DNA from: Synechococcus sp. UW69
GTDB lineage: Bacteria > Cyanobacteriota > Cyanobacteriia > PCC-6307 > Cyanobiaceae
Reading direction: 5' to 3'
NCBI RefSeq assembly: GCF_900474185.1
Contig: NZ_UCNW01000011.1
Span: 124,001-188,000 of the forward strand
DNA: 64,000 nucleotides
Part shown: positions 48,726 through 57,160 of the stretch, one piece after another
Layout of the letters: every line of letters begins with the position of its first letter
How positions within the stretch are numbered: position 1 is the first letter of the stretch
The notes under the pieces: generated by a model
What the model was told of the DNA's origin: nothing
What the model saw: the letters and a program-made list of their open reading frames with translations, nothing else
The model's database searches: none
Translations under genes and position numbers: made by a program

Positions 48726-50051
48726 ATGCCCAGCCAACGGGGGATAACAAGTGGACTAGCCCGCTTCGGTGTCTGGGGTACGACGCTTCTGGCCAGTTGG
48801 ATGCTGGCCCTACTGGTGCTGCAGGTGCTGTTCGGGCGGCAACTGGAACGCATCCAGACCCTGCAGCTGGGTCGAGATCTGGCGTTGAACGTGCGCCTCA
48901 CTGAATTGACCCTGGAGCGCTATCCCCCCGCACTGATCAGCGAGCTCACCGGTCTGGAACTGCTGGTCAGCCAACAACCATCGAGACCAACCAAAGAGAC
49001 GCAGGGGATGGCCCAGCGGCGCCAGGAACTGCAACAGGTGCTCTGCTCTCGCCTGACGCACTGCCCTGAGCTCCGACCAGCCCCCAACAGGTCTGGAACG
49101 CCCGAGGTTTGGATTGAGCTGTTTTCTCCGCTGGAACCGGTCTGGCTGCGCACACCCCTACCGATGGCACGCGCCTGGCCGCCGCAACCGATGCTCCTGC
49201 TGCTGGCCCTGGTGAGTGCTGTCGTGATCACTGGGGTGCTCTACCTACTCCTTGATGTCGCCCGTCCCCTTCGAAAGCTCGAGGACGCGGTCTCCCGCGT
49301 GGGGGAGGACAACGACCGCGATCCAGTCCCGGAGCAGGGGGCTCCAGAGGTTCGGCGAATCTCGCGACGCTTCAACGCCATGGTGCGTCGGCTCGCGGAA
49401 GCTCAGAGGGAGCGCGTCACCATGCTGGCGGGCATCGCCCACGATCTGCGGGCACCTTTGACGCGGCTGCAGTTCCGTCTGTCGATGCCGGAGCTGAACG
49501 CAGATGAGCGAACGCGCTGCCAAAGCGATCTGGATGCACTCGAGCGGATCACAGGCCAGTTTCTGCTGTACGCCGGAGGCGGTGAACGCGAGGAGTATGT
49601 CGTCTGTCCGCTGGATCAGTGGCTGGCTGAAACGGTTGCTGGACAGCCCAGTAACCAGCTGCAACTCCAACTCAGTTCCATCAGCGCGCGAATTCGACCG
49701 ATTGCCCTGGGGCGCGCCGTGAGCAACCTGGTCGACAATGCATTCAGTTATGGCACCACACCAGTTGTCGTTCGCCTACGAAAGACGGGATCAGAGGTAG
49801 CGATTGAAGTCTGGGACCAGGGCGAGGGGATACCCAGCAGTGATTGGGAACGTGCTCTGCAACCCTTTCAACGCCTGGATTCGGCACGGGGACGTCAAGG
49901 CCATTGCGGCCTAGGGCTGGCCATCGTGAATCATGTGGTCCGCACCCATGAGGGAAAGATCAATTTCCGGCAAGGGAACGGTGACCCAGGACGATTTGGC
50001 GTCATCATCAACCTCCCCAGGGATGAGACGAAAAGTACCGTAATTCCGTAA
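48726..50051 (+). CDS. EnvZ-like sensor histidine kinase
   Basis: 441 residues from ATG 48726. Two membrane helices at about 14-35 and 150-175 flank a periplasmic sensor of about 110 residues that contains ELLVSQQPSRPTKETQ and two Cys (VLCSRLTHCPELR). A HAMP region (VARPLRKLEDAVSRVGEDND) leads to the H-box TMLAGIAHDLRAPLTRLQFR. The ATPase domain has the N-box VSNLVDNAFSYG and G-boxes VWDQGEGIPSSD and GHCGLGLAIVNHVV. It is cotranscribed with its regulator. Confidence 0.88.
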   Translation: MPSQRGITSGLARFGVWGTTLLASWMLALLVLQVLFGRQLERIQTLQLGRDLALNVRLTELTLERYPPALISELTGLELLVSQQPSRPTKETQGMAQRRQELQQVLCSRLTHCPELRPAPNRSGTPEVWIELFSPLEPVWLRTPLPMARAWPPQPMLLLLALVSAVVITGVLYLLLDVARPLRKLEDAVSRVGEDNDRDPVPEQGAPEVRRISRRFNAMVRRLAEAQRERVTMLAGIAHDLRAPLTRLQFRLSMPELNADERTRCQSDLDALERITGQFLLYAGGGEREEYVVCPLDQWLAETVAGQPSNQLQLQLSSISARIRPIALGRAVSNLVDNAFSYGTTPVVVRLRKTGSEVAIEVWDQGEGIPSSDWERALQPFQRLDSARGRQGHCGLGLAIVNHVVRTHEGKINFRQGNGDPGRFGVIINLPRDETKSTVIP

Positions 50052-50118
50052 AAAATCGGCCCGGATCGTGCCCGCTGACGGCGTGCCTGCCAAAACAGAA
50101 GAAAGATCCACCTCCAGC

Positions 50119-51033
50119 ATGCGCCAGTCAAAAGAACATGACTTCACAGGCGTACTCGAGGCCATAGATCACTACAGCGATGGCGATATCGACCATCCTC
50201 AGGAACTCATGGTGGAGCTACAAGAGGGCTTTTCCAACAAGCACAAACGGCTGAGCAAAAAGATCTACGAAAAGGAGCTGGCCAAACTCCAGACAGAACT
50301 GGTCAAGATGCAGTACTGGGTGAAAGCCACGGGCTTTCGCATGATCATCCTGTTTGAAGGACGGGATGCCGCAGGCAAGGGAGGATCGATCAAACGTCTG
50401 ACGGAACCATTGAACCCAAGGGGCTGTCGGGTGGTTGCCCTGGGTACCCCGTCAGAGCATCAGAAAAGCCAATGGTATTTCCAGCGCTACGTCGAGCACT
50501 TCCCCGGTGCTGGAGAAATCGTCGTCTTCGATCGCAGCTGGTACAACCGGGCCGGGGTGGAAAAGGTCATGGGTTTTGCAAGCGCCGAACAGGTCGAGCA
50601 GTTCTATGTGTCCTGCCCCCGGTTTGAGCAAATGCTGGTGCAGGACGGAATTCTGCTGCTGAAATACTGGTTCTCCATCAATGATGATGAGCAGGAGAAG
50701 CGTTTCCAGGAACGCATTGATAACGAAGAGCGGCGCTGGAAAATGAGTCCTATGGACATCGAGTCGCGCAATCGCTGGGTGGAGTACTCCAAAGCGAAAG
50801 ACATCATGTTTTCCAAGACGCATATTCCAGAAGCACCTTGGTTCACCGTGGAAGCCAATGACAAACGTCGCGCTCGCCTGAATTGCCTAAGCCACATTCT
50901 CAGCAAGGTGCCCTATGAAGACATGACACCAGAACCGATCAAGATGCCAAAACGTCCAAAACAAGGCGGCTACAAGCGACCTCCCTTCAACGAACAGTTC
51001 TTTGTTCCCAACCACTATCCCTACAAAGACTGA
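50119..51033 (+). CDS. ppk2: Polyphosphate kinase 2
   Basis: 304 residues from ATG 50119; GTG 50068 would add 17. Walker A is MIILFEGRDAAGKGGSIKRL, Walker B with lid is IVVFDRSWYNRAGVEKVMGF; PRFEQMLVQDGILLLKYWFS and HIPEAPWFTVEANDKRRARL are typical of class I PPK2. The enzyme transfers phosphate between polyphosphate and nucleoside diphosphates, usually toward ATP or GTP synthesis. It follows the kinase gene by about 70 bp. Confidence 0.93.
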   Translation: MRQSKEHDFTGVLEAIDHYSDGDIDHPQELMVELQEGFSNKHKRLSKKIYEKELAKLQTELVKMQYWVKATGFRMIILFEGRDAAGKGGSIKRLTEPLNPRGCRVVALGTPSEHQKSQWYFQRYVEHFPGAGEIVVFDRSWYNRAGVEKVMGFASAEQVEQFYVSCPRFEQMLVQDGILLLKYWFSINDDEQEKRFQERIDNEERRWKMSPMDIESRNRWVEYSKAKDIMFSKTHIPEAPWFTVEANDKRRARLNCLSHILSKVPYEDMTPEPIKMPKRPKQGGYKRPPFNEQFFVPNHYPYKD

Positions 51034-51321
51034 AGGGCTCTCCTGCGCACAAGCGGAGCTAAAAAATATTTAAACCAAATCAATACTCTTTTTTATAAAG
51101 CAGCATTAAGGTGCATAGGCATCGTCGCATGTCGACCGCCTCTGTGCACCTGAGCGGCTTCAGCAAACCCTGAATCCCCCCACCAGGAAGCCAACCGGGG
51201 AAACCAATGGGGGCTCAACCCGATCTCACTGAGACAAAGCAACTGCAAAAGCAACTGCAATCGAACAGGACCGAACTACATATCGGGATACACCAATCCG
51301 ATGCTGATACCTAAAGCCTCG
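51034..51321. other. Intergenic region, about 290 bp, with a candidate 35-codon ORF
   Basis: The first 80 bases are A+T-rich. A small plus ORF at 51207-51314 (MGAQPDLTETKQLQKQLQSN then 15 more residues) has a GGGGAAA Shine-Dalgarno-like run just upstream but no other support. The repeat AAGCAACTGC occurs twice at 51237-51258. It may hold a small RNA; no clear terminator is present. Confidence 0.3.
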
Positions 51322-51624
51322 TCAATAAACAATGAAGCAGAACAAATAGATCAGCAGCGAAAAGCCAAACACCAACATTCCAACCGATGTCTTGATACGC
51401 ATCCATTTCTTATCCCACTTATAGGGTGCCATCACCAAAATCGAAAACAACGTCAACCCGGCATACACAACCAAGGTGTGTTTTGGATGCTCCTTTGCAA
51501 GAATCATGCCGATCCCATGCCAAAAGAATGTCAGCATGGATGCATAGGACGAAATCGCTCCAAGGTTATAGAGCAACTCTTTGTGCTTTCTAAGTTGCTC
51601 TCCAATCCAGTATTGAAGACGCAT
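51322..51624 (-). CDS. Small membrane protein, unknown function
   Basis: 100 residues. Three hydrophobic segments are seen: YNLGAISSYASMLTFFWHGI, HTLVVYAGLTLFSILVMAP and TSVGMLVFGFSLLIYLFCFI, with a basic N-terminus (EQLRKHKEL). The composition is A+T-rich compared with flanking genes. A plus-strand ORF on the same bases is Lys/His/Gln-rich and is taken as its shadow. Confidence 0.6.
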   Translation of the reverse strand: MRLQYWIGEQLRKHKELLYNLGAISSYASMLTFFWHGIGMILAKEHPKHTLVVYAGLTLFSILVMAPYKWDKKWMRIKTSVGMLVFGFSLLIYLFCFIVY

Positions 51625-51780
51625 CGAGGAACTCGAAGAGAGATAGCTGAAATTTAGCGATCAAAAGTTTTACCTCAACCCTGGAGAAATAACGTCACAG
51701 AATTAAGTGCTGATAGCAAATGAGCAGGCTTCACCCGAAGTACTCACTGGGCTTGAGTCGAGACGTCAGCACGCTTTAAG

Positions 51781-52044
51781 GTGTCGGACCATCCAGTCCT
51801 GCGGGTTTTGCTCGGTTCCTGGCAAGTCCTAATGCGATGCATCGCCAGTGCGTTGTTCCTGTTGGCCCATGGCCTGCTGGTGCTTGAGCACATCGCGATG
51901 GGCACAGCACTCCACGGGATTGCTGAATTGTTTCTCGCTCCTTGGGCCCTGCGTCATAAGGCCTGGGACATCATCGTGATCGGACTAATTTTCTGTGTCT
52001 TCGACCTGTGGGGAACCCTGCGTCTGACCGGCGCCCTTGTCTAA
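51781..52044 (+). CDS. Small membrane protein, unknown function
   Basis: 87 residues from a GTG at 51781. Hydrophobic segments are LMRCIASALFLLAHGLLVLE and AWDIIVIGLIFCVFDLWGTL, with a middle amphipathic stretch. It is isolated, flanked by minus-strand genes on both sides, and has G+C-rich codon use like the core genome. No known family. Confidence 0.55.
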   Translation: MSDHPVLRVLLGSWQVLMRCIASALFLLAHGLLVLEHIAMGTALHGIAELFLAPWALRHKAWDIIVIGLIFCVFDLWGTLRLTGALV

Positions 52045-52074
52045 GAGCACCGCATCAATCCAAGTTTCAAACGC

Positions 52075-52185
52075 TCAACCGCTGAGCCGCTGGGACCAAA
52101 AGCCAAAGAGCTGCCAAGACGACCAAAGAAACATCCCGAGAAACACCCAGTTCAGCCAAGCGGGACGGCGGTCGTTTTCAAACAT
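52075..52185 (-). CDS. 36-residue membrane mini-protein
   Basis: ATG 52185 to TGA 52075 encodes MFENDRRPAWLNWVFLGMFL followed by 16 more residues (WSSWQLFGFWSQRLSG). A charged N-terminus, a single Trp/Phe-rich transmembrane helix and a short tail give the profile of a genuine small membrane protein. It lies 47 bp downstream of the frameshifted membrane gene on the same strand. Confidence 0.5.
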   Translation of the reverse strand: MFENDRRPAWLNWVFLGMFLWSSWQLFGFWSQRLSG

Positions 52186-52231
52186 CTCTAAAGGAAGCGA
52201 AGGCGACACCTGACCTTATCGGTGACGCGCA

Positions 52232-52970
52232 TTAATGGCCATGGCGAAGGAGTTGGAGCAGCAGCAGCCCTCCCATGCCGCCGCATCCCACCAAGAGCCA
52301 GGGAAGACGAGCCTGCCGGGCGTCAGGCAATTCATCGCGAAACACCGCCATCAAAAGCCCTCCTCCCAAGAATGCCGTCGCGATGGCCAGGGTGAGCGCA
52401 TCCACGGGATGAAACACCAAGGCGTGCAGAAGCCCCCACAACAAGGGCGGCGCTTCCAATCCAACGATTCCGACGGCGAAATCGCTGAGGATGGTGCACC
52501 GCGGCGTAGCGGTCCGTCAACAGAACGTGGGCGCTGATCGCAACAGTGAACAAGATGCCGTAACCAATCCCGGTTGTGATGAGTGATGGCAGGGAATAGG
52601 CATAGAGATAGTTGATCGCCGCAAAGCTGAAGAGCTGCAACCACACCGCAAAAGGAGGTGCATCTTCCCTTTGCTTCATCACCACGTTCAGACTGAAAAC
52701 CACCAGGACGCCCAAGAGGGCAATCAGGAACAGCAAAGCCTCCACCAGAGGTGTCGGCACGTAATCGATGAGACCCCGAGCGTCCGAAAGTTCAGATCCC
52801 CCCGTTGCCAACTCCGGCAGGAGATGGAGAAACACATAGGCCAAGCCAGCCCCACCTCCAACCGACGCCCAGCGTTGCTGATGCTGCTCTGGACGCGAGA
52901 AGACCAAACTGGCCAGCCAATGACAACTGCCGATCGCCAGCACACAGAAAAAAGCGACCCCCCAGACCAC
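52232..52970 (-). pseudogene. Polytopic membrane protein broken by a frameshift in a G5 run
   Basis: From GTG 52970 the frame encodes membrane segments (VWGVAFFCVLAIGSCHWLAS, GAGLAYVFLHLLPELA, LLFLIALLGVLVVFSLNVV) up to RRRNRWIGSAALVVG, then turns into an Arg/Ser/Gly-rich non-membrane sequence. The next frame resumes sensible membrane sequence, LLHALVFHPVDALTLAIATA, ending at 52232. Removing one base from the CCCCC run at 52433-52437 (plus strand) joins them into about 245 residues with 7-8 helices. It resembles ZIP-like transporters only loosely. Either a sequencing error or a real lesion. Confidence 0.65.
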
Positions 52971-53019
52971 TGAACGGAATCAGTTGCTCAAAGTCTGATC
53001 AGCAGCGGCCGAACCAGCA

Positions 53020-53265
53020 TCACTTCGCCGAGGAACTCCAATCGGCAGAGCGAAACGACACATTGGCACCACCACTCCGTTTTAAGTCGTGCATGCCTTC
53101 CAACTGGTTGTACACCGACAGAAGCTGCCGCCGCATGTGATCGGTGTGGGGCAGATCAGCGATCAAACGCAGCACATCTTCCAGGGATCGCTTGGCGTCG
53201 ATCACCAAACGACAATCAGGGCTGCCAGGTTCATCGCGCATCAGATCGGAAGCGAATAATTCCAT
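53020..53265 (-). CDS. Small hypothetical protein
   Basis: 81 residues. MRDEPGSPDCRLVIDAKRSL, EDVLRLIADLPHTDHMRRQL and LSVYNQLEGMHDLKRSG form a regular helical pattern. The competing plus-strand ORF is Arg/Gln/His-rich and lacks such a pattern. It sits between the broken membrane gene and the nuclease gene, all on the minus strand. No known family. Confidence 0.5.
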   Translation of the reverse strand: MELFASDLMRDEPGSPDCRLVIDAKRSLEDVLRLIADLPHTDHMRRQLLSVYNQLEGMHDLKRSGGANVSFRSADWSSSAK

Positions 53266-53330
53266 TCAGCAGAAAATTCCGGCATTCGGGTGTCTGAATC
53301 CCTACCAATGCAGCGATATTCAGCAGAAAT

Positions 53331-53828
53331 TCAGGGTTCACCACCACCTTCCCGTTCCATCACATCCCAAGGACGCTCGAGCGGAGGTTGCGCTGACCAG
53401 ACCCCAAGCTCTGCAGAGGCCGCCTCCGTTTCAAGAACGGAATAATCGAGATCATCACAACGTCCAAGGAAGCCATCCCAGGCAACAACCGCACCTTGAC
53501 GAATCAAGGCAGCACCGAGATCTTCCCCATCGATCAGGAGGCGTCCCACCAGGCGTCCGTACACATCGCGTGAGCGGAGCTCAAACAAAGCTTGGTCTCC
53601 GACCTTCACTAAGGCACTGATGGCCACCGATGCACGCGTTGCCCATGGCGTCTGACTCCGTCGCGGAGCCTGGAGACAAGCCAGCCGAACCGCTCTCCCC
53701 TGACCATCCAACTCAACCAGCAGCTGCTGCGCGTTGCTGATGCTCAACACCCGAACCGGCTGCAACTCTGCGCGACTCGAAAGCGGCAGAGCCAAAGCCA
53801 TCAACAGTGCTGCAGCAATCCTCTTCAT
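53331..53828 (-). CDS. Staphylococcal-nuclease-like (thermonuclease family) exported protein
   Basis: 165 residues from ATG 53828, overlapping the arsJ stop by 4 bp (ATGA). RIAAALLMALALPLSSRAEL is a signal peptide. The SNase-like barrel has QLLVELDGQGRAVRLACLQA, then RDVYGRLVGRLLIDGEDLGA and LIRQGAVVAW. The two arginines are kept, but where SNases have IDAPE it reads LQAPRR, so the acidic catalytic residues appear to be lost. Activity is therefore doubtful. Confidence 0.75.
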   Translation of the reverse strand: MKRIAAALLMALALPLSSRAELQPVRVLSISNAQQLLVELDGQGRAVRLACLQAPRRSQTPWATRASVAISALVKVGDQALFELRSRDVYGRLVGRLLIDGEDLGAALIRQGAVVAWDGFLGRCDDLDYSVLETEAASAELGVWSAQPPLERPWDVMEREGGGEP

Positions 53829-55078
53829 CCTGGGGCATTTCGCACAGCCGGCAGTCTGAGGCTGCTGACCCATGACAACAACACCAGCAGTGACGATGCC
53901 CAGAGGCAGGCCTGCATGCCAGCGGCCTCCGTCTTCCCGAGCATGAACACCGCTCCAGAGAGCATGGTTCCCACCAGGCGCCCAGCAGCATTGGCCATGT
54001 AATAGAAGCCCACGTTGAGGCTGACACTCTCCGCATCGGTGTAGGCCAGCACCATGTAGGAGTGGATGGACGAATTCATCGCGAACACCACACCGAAGGC
54101 GGCAAGGCCGGCGGTGATAGCAACCGCCACATCAACCTCTCGCCAAAGCGCAACAGCAATCAGAGCCGGGATCGCCGTCAAAAGCGCACTCCAGAACTGC
54201 ACGGCGGACACGCCAGGCGGAGCGGTCTGACCCCAGAGTTTTCGTAGACCAGGAGCTGTTCCCTGGACGATGCCGTAACCGATCACCCAAAGGCCAAGGA
54301 AGCCACCGATCTCCCAGAAGCTCCACCCCAAGGAAGCCTCCAGAAACACCGGTAAGGCCACCACGAACCAGACATCACGGGCACCGAACAGAAAGAAGCG
54401 CGCCAAAGACAGCACATTGATGCCCTGGGATTTGGAGAACAGGGCTGCAAACGCTGGTTTTGACTTCATCTTTCCGATCTCCCCCGGCAGCACCAGGGTC
54501 AGCAGGAAGGCGAGGGCAAGGCCCGCGGCCATCCAGCCCACGGCGGCGTTGAAGCCAAAAGCGGTGAGCAACACCCCACCCAGAAAAAAGCCCACACCCT
54601 TGAGAGCATTCTTCGATCCCGTCAGGATCGCCACCCATTTGAACAGCTTTTGTTGCCCCTGCTGTTCATCCTCTGGGGTTTCGGGCACCACAGTCTTGAT
54701 GGCACTTTTGGCGCTCATCTTGTTGAGATCTTTGGCGATGCCACTGATCGCCTGAGCCACCATCACGTAAACCACGCTCAACAGCTTCGGCCACCCAGCT
54801 GTGACGGGAATCAACATCAGCAGTGCAAGGATCTGGAGCAGCGTGCCCATCCAGAGGGTTAGCCGAAGCCCATAGCGGGCACCAATCCAACCGCCGTACA
54901 GGTTGGTGACCACCCCAAAGAATTCATAAAAGAGGAACAGAGCGGCGATCTCGAGGGTGGTGTAGCCGAGCTGGTGGAAATGGAACACCACCAACATCCG
55001 CAGGGCACCGTCGGTGAGCGTGAAGGCCCAATAGTTGGCGGTGACGATGCCGTATTGCTGCAGCGGCGAGAGCTTCAT
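53825..55078 (-). CDS. arsJ: ArsJ, MFS exporter of 1-arseno-3-phosphoglycerate
   Basis: 417 residues from ATG 55078. About 12 helices. The family hallmark is the N-terminal [20 protein letters not shown] then [20 protein letters not shown], with [20 protein letters not shown] and [20 protein letters not shown]. The assignment rests on this match and on the neighbours: the GAPDH gene directly upstream overlaps it by 4 bp, and an ArsR gene is divergent. GAPDH makes 1-arseno-3-phosphoglycerate from arsenate and ArsJ exports it; together they remove arsenate. Confidence 0.9.
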   Translation of the reverse strand: MKLSPLQQYGIVTANYWAFTLTDGALRMLVVFHFHQLGYTTLEIAALFLFYEFFGVVTNLYGGWIGARYGLRLTLWMGTLLQILALLMLIPVTAGWPKLLSVVYVMVAQAISGIAKDLNKMSAKSAIKTVVPETPEDEQQGQQKLFKWVAILTGSKNALKGVGFFLGGVLLTAFGFNAAVGWMAAGLALAFLLTLVLPGEIGKMKSKPAFAALFSKSQGINVLSLARFFLFGARDVWFVVALPVFLEASLGWSFWEIGGFLGLWVIGYGIVQGTAPGLRKLWGQTAPPGVSAVQFWSALLTAIPALIAVALWREVDVAVAITAGLAAFGVVFAMNSSIHSYMVLAYTDAESVSLNVGFYYMANAAGRLVGTMLSGAVFMLGKTEAAGMQACLWASSLLVLLSWVSSLRLPAVRNAPG

Positions 55079-56097
55079 GACTCGCGTTCCACCACATGAC
55101 AGGTGAGGTCGGCCATGCGGCAGCTGTAGCCCCATTCGTTGTCGTACCAGGCGAACACTTTCAGCTGGTTGTCATCCACCACCATCGTCGAGAGGGCATC
55201 GACGATCGAGCTGCGGTTGTCGTTGGTGTAGTCGCAAGACACCAACGGGCGTTCCTCGTAGCCGAGGATTCCGTGCAGCGGACCATCGGCTGCAGCTTTG
55301 AAAGCAGCATTCACCTGCTCCACCGTGACGTTCTGCTTGAGCTCGAACACCGCGTCAGTGAGGGAACCATTCAGCAGGGGAACGCGCACGGCATGGCCAT
55401 TGAGCTTGCCCATGAGCTCGGGGAAGATCATGGCGATCGCCTTGGCCGACCCGGTGGTGGTGGGGATCAGTGAGGTCAGTCCGGAACGTGCCCGGCGCAG
55501 ATCACTTTTGAAGGAGTCGATCGGCACCTGGGTGTTGGTGATGTCATGAATGGTGGTGATCAGTCCGTGCTCGATCCCAAAGTTTTCGTGCACCACCTTC
55601 ACCACCGGCGCCAGGCAGTTGGTGGTGCAGGAGGCCGCCGTCACCAATTTGTGCCGCGCTGGCTCATACAGCTGATGATTAATGCCATAAACAATGTTGA
55701 GCGCCTCCTCACCGGCAACAACACCCTTCACCGGACAGGCCACCACCACACGCTTCAGGCCCACCTGCTCGAAGTAGGGGTTGAGGGTCTCCGGCGTCTT
55801 GATCTTTCCGCTGGCCTCCAGCACCATCTCCACACCCCGATCGATCCAAGGCACAGCCGTGGGATCTTTTTCGCTGGACCAGGTGAGCTCGGATCCCTCC
55901 ACAGTGAAACCATCGGCACTGCTGGCGATCCCCCGATCCCAACGACCATGGACGGAATCGAACTCCAGCAGGTGAGCCGCCGTTGCAGCGTCACCAGCGG
56001 GATCATTGACATGCACCAGTTCAATGCCAGGCCGACCCCAGAGAGCCCGAAACACCAGACGACCAATCCGTCCAAACCCGTTGATACCGATGCGCAT
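55075..56097 (-). CDS. Glyceraldehyde-3-phosphate dehydrogenase of the ArsJ pathway
   Basis: 340 residues from ATG 56097 (ATG 56115 would add six). NAD-binding start [20 protein letters not shown]; catalytic Cys in [18 protein letters not shown] (about 152); active His in [11 protein letters not shown]-type loop near 176; the C-terminal [15 protein letters not shown]. Its place between arsR and arsJ identifies it as the arsenate-dedicated enzyme, not the main Calvin-cycle one. It couples arsenate to glyceraldehyde 3-phosphate and NAD(P)+. Confidence 0.92.
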   Translation of the reverse strand: MRIGINGFGRIGRLVFRALWGRPGIELVHVNDPAGDAATAAHLLEFDSVHGRWDRGIASSADGFTVEGSELTWSSEKDPTAVPWIDRGVEMVLEASGKIKTPETLNPYFEQVGLKRVVVACPVKGVVAGEEALNIVYGINHQLYEPARHKLVTAASCTTNCLAPVVKVVHENFGIEHGLITTIHDITNTQVPIDSFKSDLRRARSGLTSLIPTTTGSAKAIAMIFPELMGKLNGHAVRVPLLNGSLTDAVFELKQNVTVEQVNAAFKAAADGPLHGILGYEERPLVSCDYTNDNRSSIVDALSTMVVDDNQLKVFAWYDNEWGYSCRMADLTCHVVERES

Positions 56098-56114
56098 AGC
56101 AACCCCACTGATCA

Positions 56115-56130
56115 ATCAAATTATGTTGAT
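56115..56130. promoter_or_regulatory. ArsR operator ATCAA-N6-TTGAT
   Basis: ATCAA-ATTATG-TTGAT is a perfect five-base inverted repeat in the classical ArsR-type operator form. It is placed between the divergent GAPDH (ATG 56097) and arsR (ATG 56161) genes and would overlap both promoters. Confidence 0.8.
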
Positions 56131-56160
56131 CAAAACAGATCGGTGGATGCTGCTCCTGTG

Positions 56161-56475
56161 ATGCAGAACACCCTTAATGTCGAGCAGTCGAGGCAGATGC
56201 TCAAAGCACTGGCCGACCCCATCCGCCTCAAGGTGATTCATGCACTGGCGCTGGGGGAACGATGCGTCTGTGATTTAACGGGGGATCTCAATCTCCCCCA
56301 GTCCAAACTCTCCTTTCACCTCAGGGTGCTTCGCGAAGCAGGGCTACTGACCGATCGGCAAAGCGGTCGCTGGATTTACTACCGGCTGCAACCGAATGCC
56401 CTCGCAGCGCTGGAGGCCTGGCTAGCCGATCTGCGCCTCCACTGCAGCCAAGACGCTGTCCCCTGTCAGGAATAA
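56161..56475 (+). CDS. arsR: ArsR-family metalloregulatory repressor
   Basis: 104 residues from ATG 56161. The winged helix-turn-helix includes MLKALADPIRLKVIHALALG and LPQSKLSFHLRVLREAGLLT. The ERCVCDL motif in helix alpha-3 carries the As(III)-binding Cys pair of the ArsR type (consensus ELCVCDL). It represses the divergent detoxification genes until arsenite binds. The long upstream in-frame extension overlaps the GAPDH gene and is discarded. Confidence 0.93.
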   Translation: MQNTLNVEQSRQMLKALADPIRLKVIHALALGERCVCDLTGDLNLPQSKLSFHLRVLREAGLLTDRQSGRWIYYRLQPNALAALEAWLADLRLHCSQDAVPCQE

Positions 56476-56477
56476 CG

Positions 56478-57095
56478 ATGGACCAACGGCTTTTTTTTCC
56501 GGCAACGGAACGCAATCGCAGGCCCATCGGGGATCTGCTGAGCCAGCTGCTGCCCGCTGCAGGAGCTGTGCTGGAACTGGCCAGCGGGAGTGGAGAACAT
56601 GCCGTCTGCTTTCAACAGCGGTTCACGAATCTGCTCTGGCAGGCCAGCGATCCGGATCCAGACCATCGCGCCAGCATCGACGCCTGGATCCGCCACCAAG
56701 GCCTGAGCAATGTCATGCCAGCAGCCCTCAATCTTGATGTTGAGGAACGACCCTGGCCCCTCCCCCAAACCATTGGAGCGTCACTGAACGCTGTGGTTTG
56801 CATCAACCTGCTGCACATCAGTCCAGCCAACTGCACCAATGCGGTGCTCGAAGAATCTGCCGTGCTGCTGCCCAGCGGCGCCCCACTGATCATCTACGGC
56901 CCCTTCATGCGCAATGGCGCCCACACGAGCGCGAGCAATGCCGCCTTCGACAGATCGCTAAGGGAGCGGAACAACCAGTGGGGGTTGAGAGAGGTGAGCT
57001 TGGTCACGTCTCTTGCCGCCAGCGCTGGGTTCAAAACCGACGACGTGGTGCCCATGCCCGCCAACAACCTGACTCTGGTGCTTCGCCGCCGTTGA
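56478..57095 (+). CDS. DUF938 family SAM-dependent methyltransferase
   Basis: 205 residues. DQRLFFPATERNRRPIGDLL then VLELASGSGEHAVCFQQRF gives the SAM-binding glycine loop; AVVCINLLHISPANCTNAVL and LIIYGPFMRNGAHTSASNAA are typical of DUF938, a class I methyltransferase-fold family of unknown substrate. It begins two bases after the arsR stop, so it is probably cotranscribed with arsR. A part in arsenic metabolism is possible but not shown; it has none of the Cys motifs of ArsM. Confidence 0.82.
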   Translation: MDQRLFFPATERNRRPIGDLLSQLLPAAGAVLELASGSGEHAVCFQQRFTNLLWQASDPDPDHRASIDAWIRHQGLSNVMPAALNLDVEERPWPLPQTIGASLNAVVCINLLHISPANCTNAVLEESAVLLPSGAPLIIYGPFMRNGAHTSASNAAFDRSLRERNNQWGLREVSLVTSLAASAGFKTDDVVPMPANNLTLVLRRR

Positions 57096-57160
57096 GCGAA
57101 GAGGTTCTTGCCAGCTCTCACCAGGCACTCCACAATTCAGCCTTAACAACGGCGGAAGGC

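Noticed and set aside
51301-51657. 118-codon plus-strand ORF
   Set aside because: Lys/His/Asn-rich; the minus strand over the same bases shows three clear membrane helices.
52235-52537. 100-codon plus-strand ORF over the frameshift site
   Set aside because: Gln/Arg/Pro-rich and antisense to the restored membrane protein; it does not explain the frame change.
55546-56160. N-terminal 205-codon extension of the arsR frame
   Set aside because: It is antisense to the GAPDH gene and unlike any ArsR protein; the real start is ATG 56161 just after the operator.
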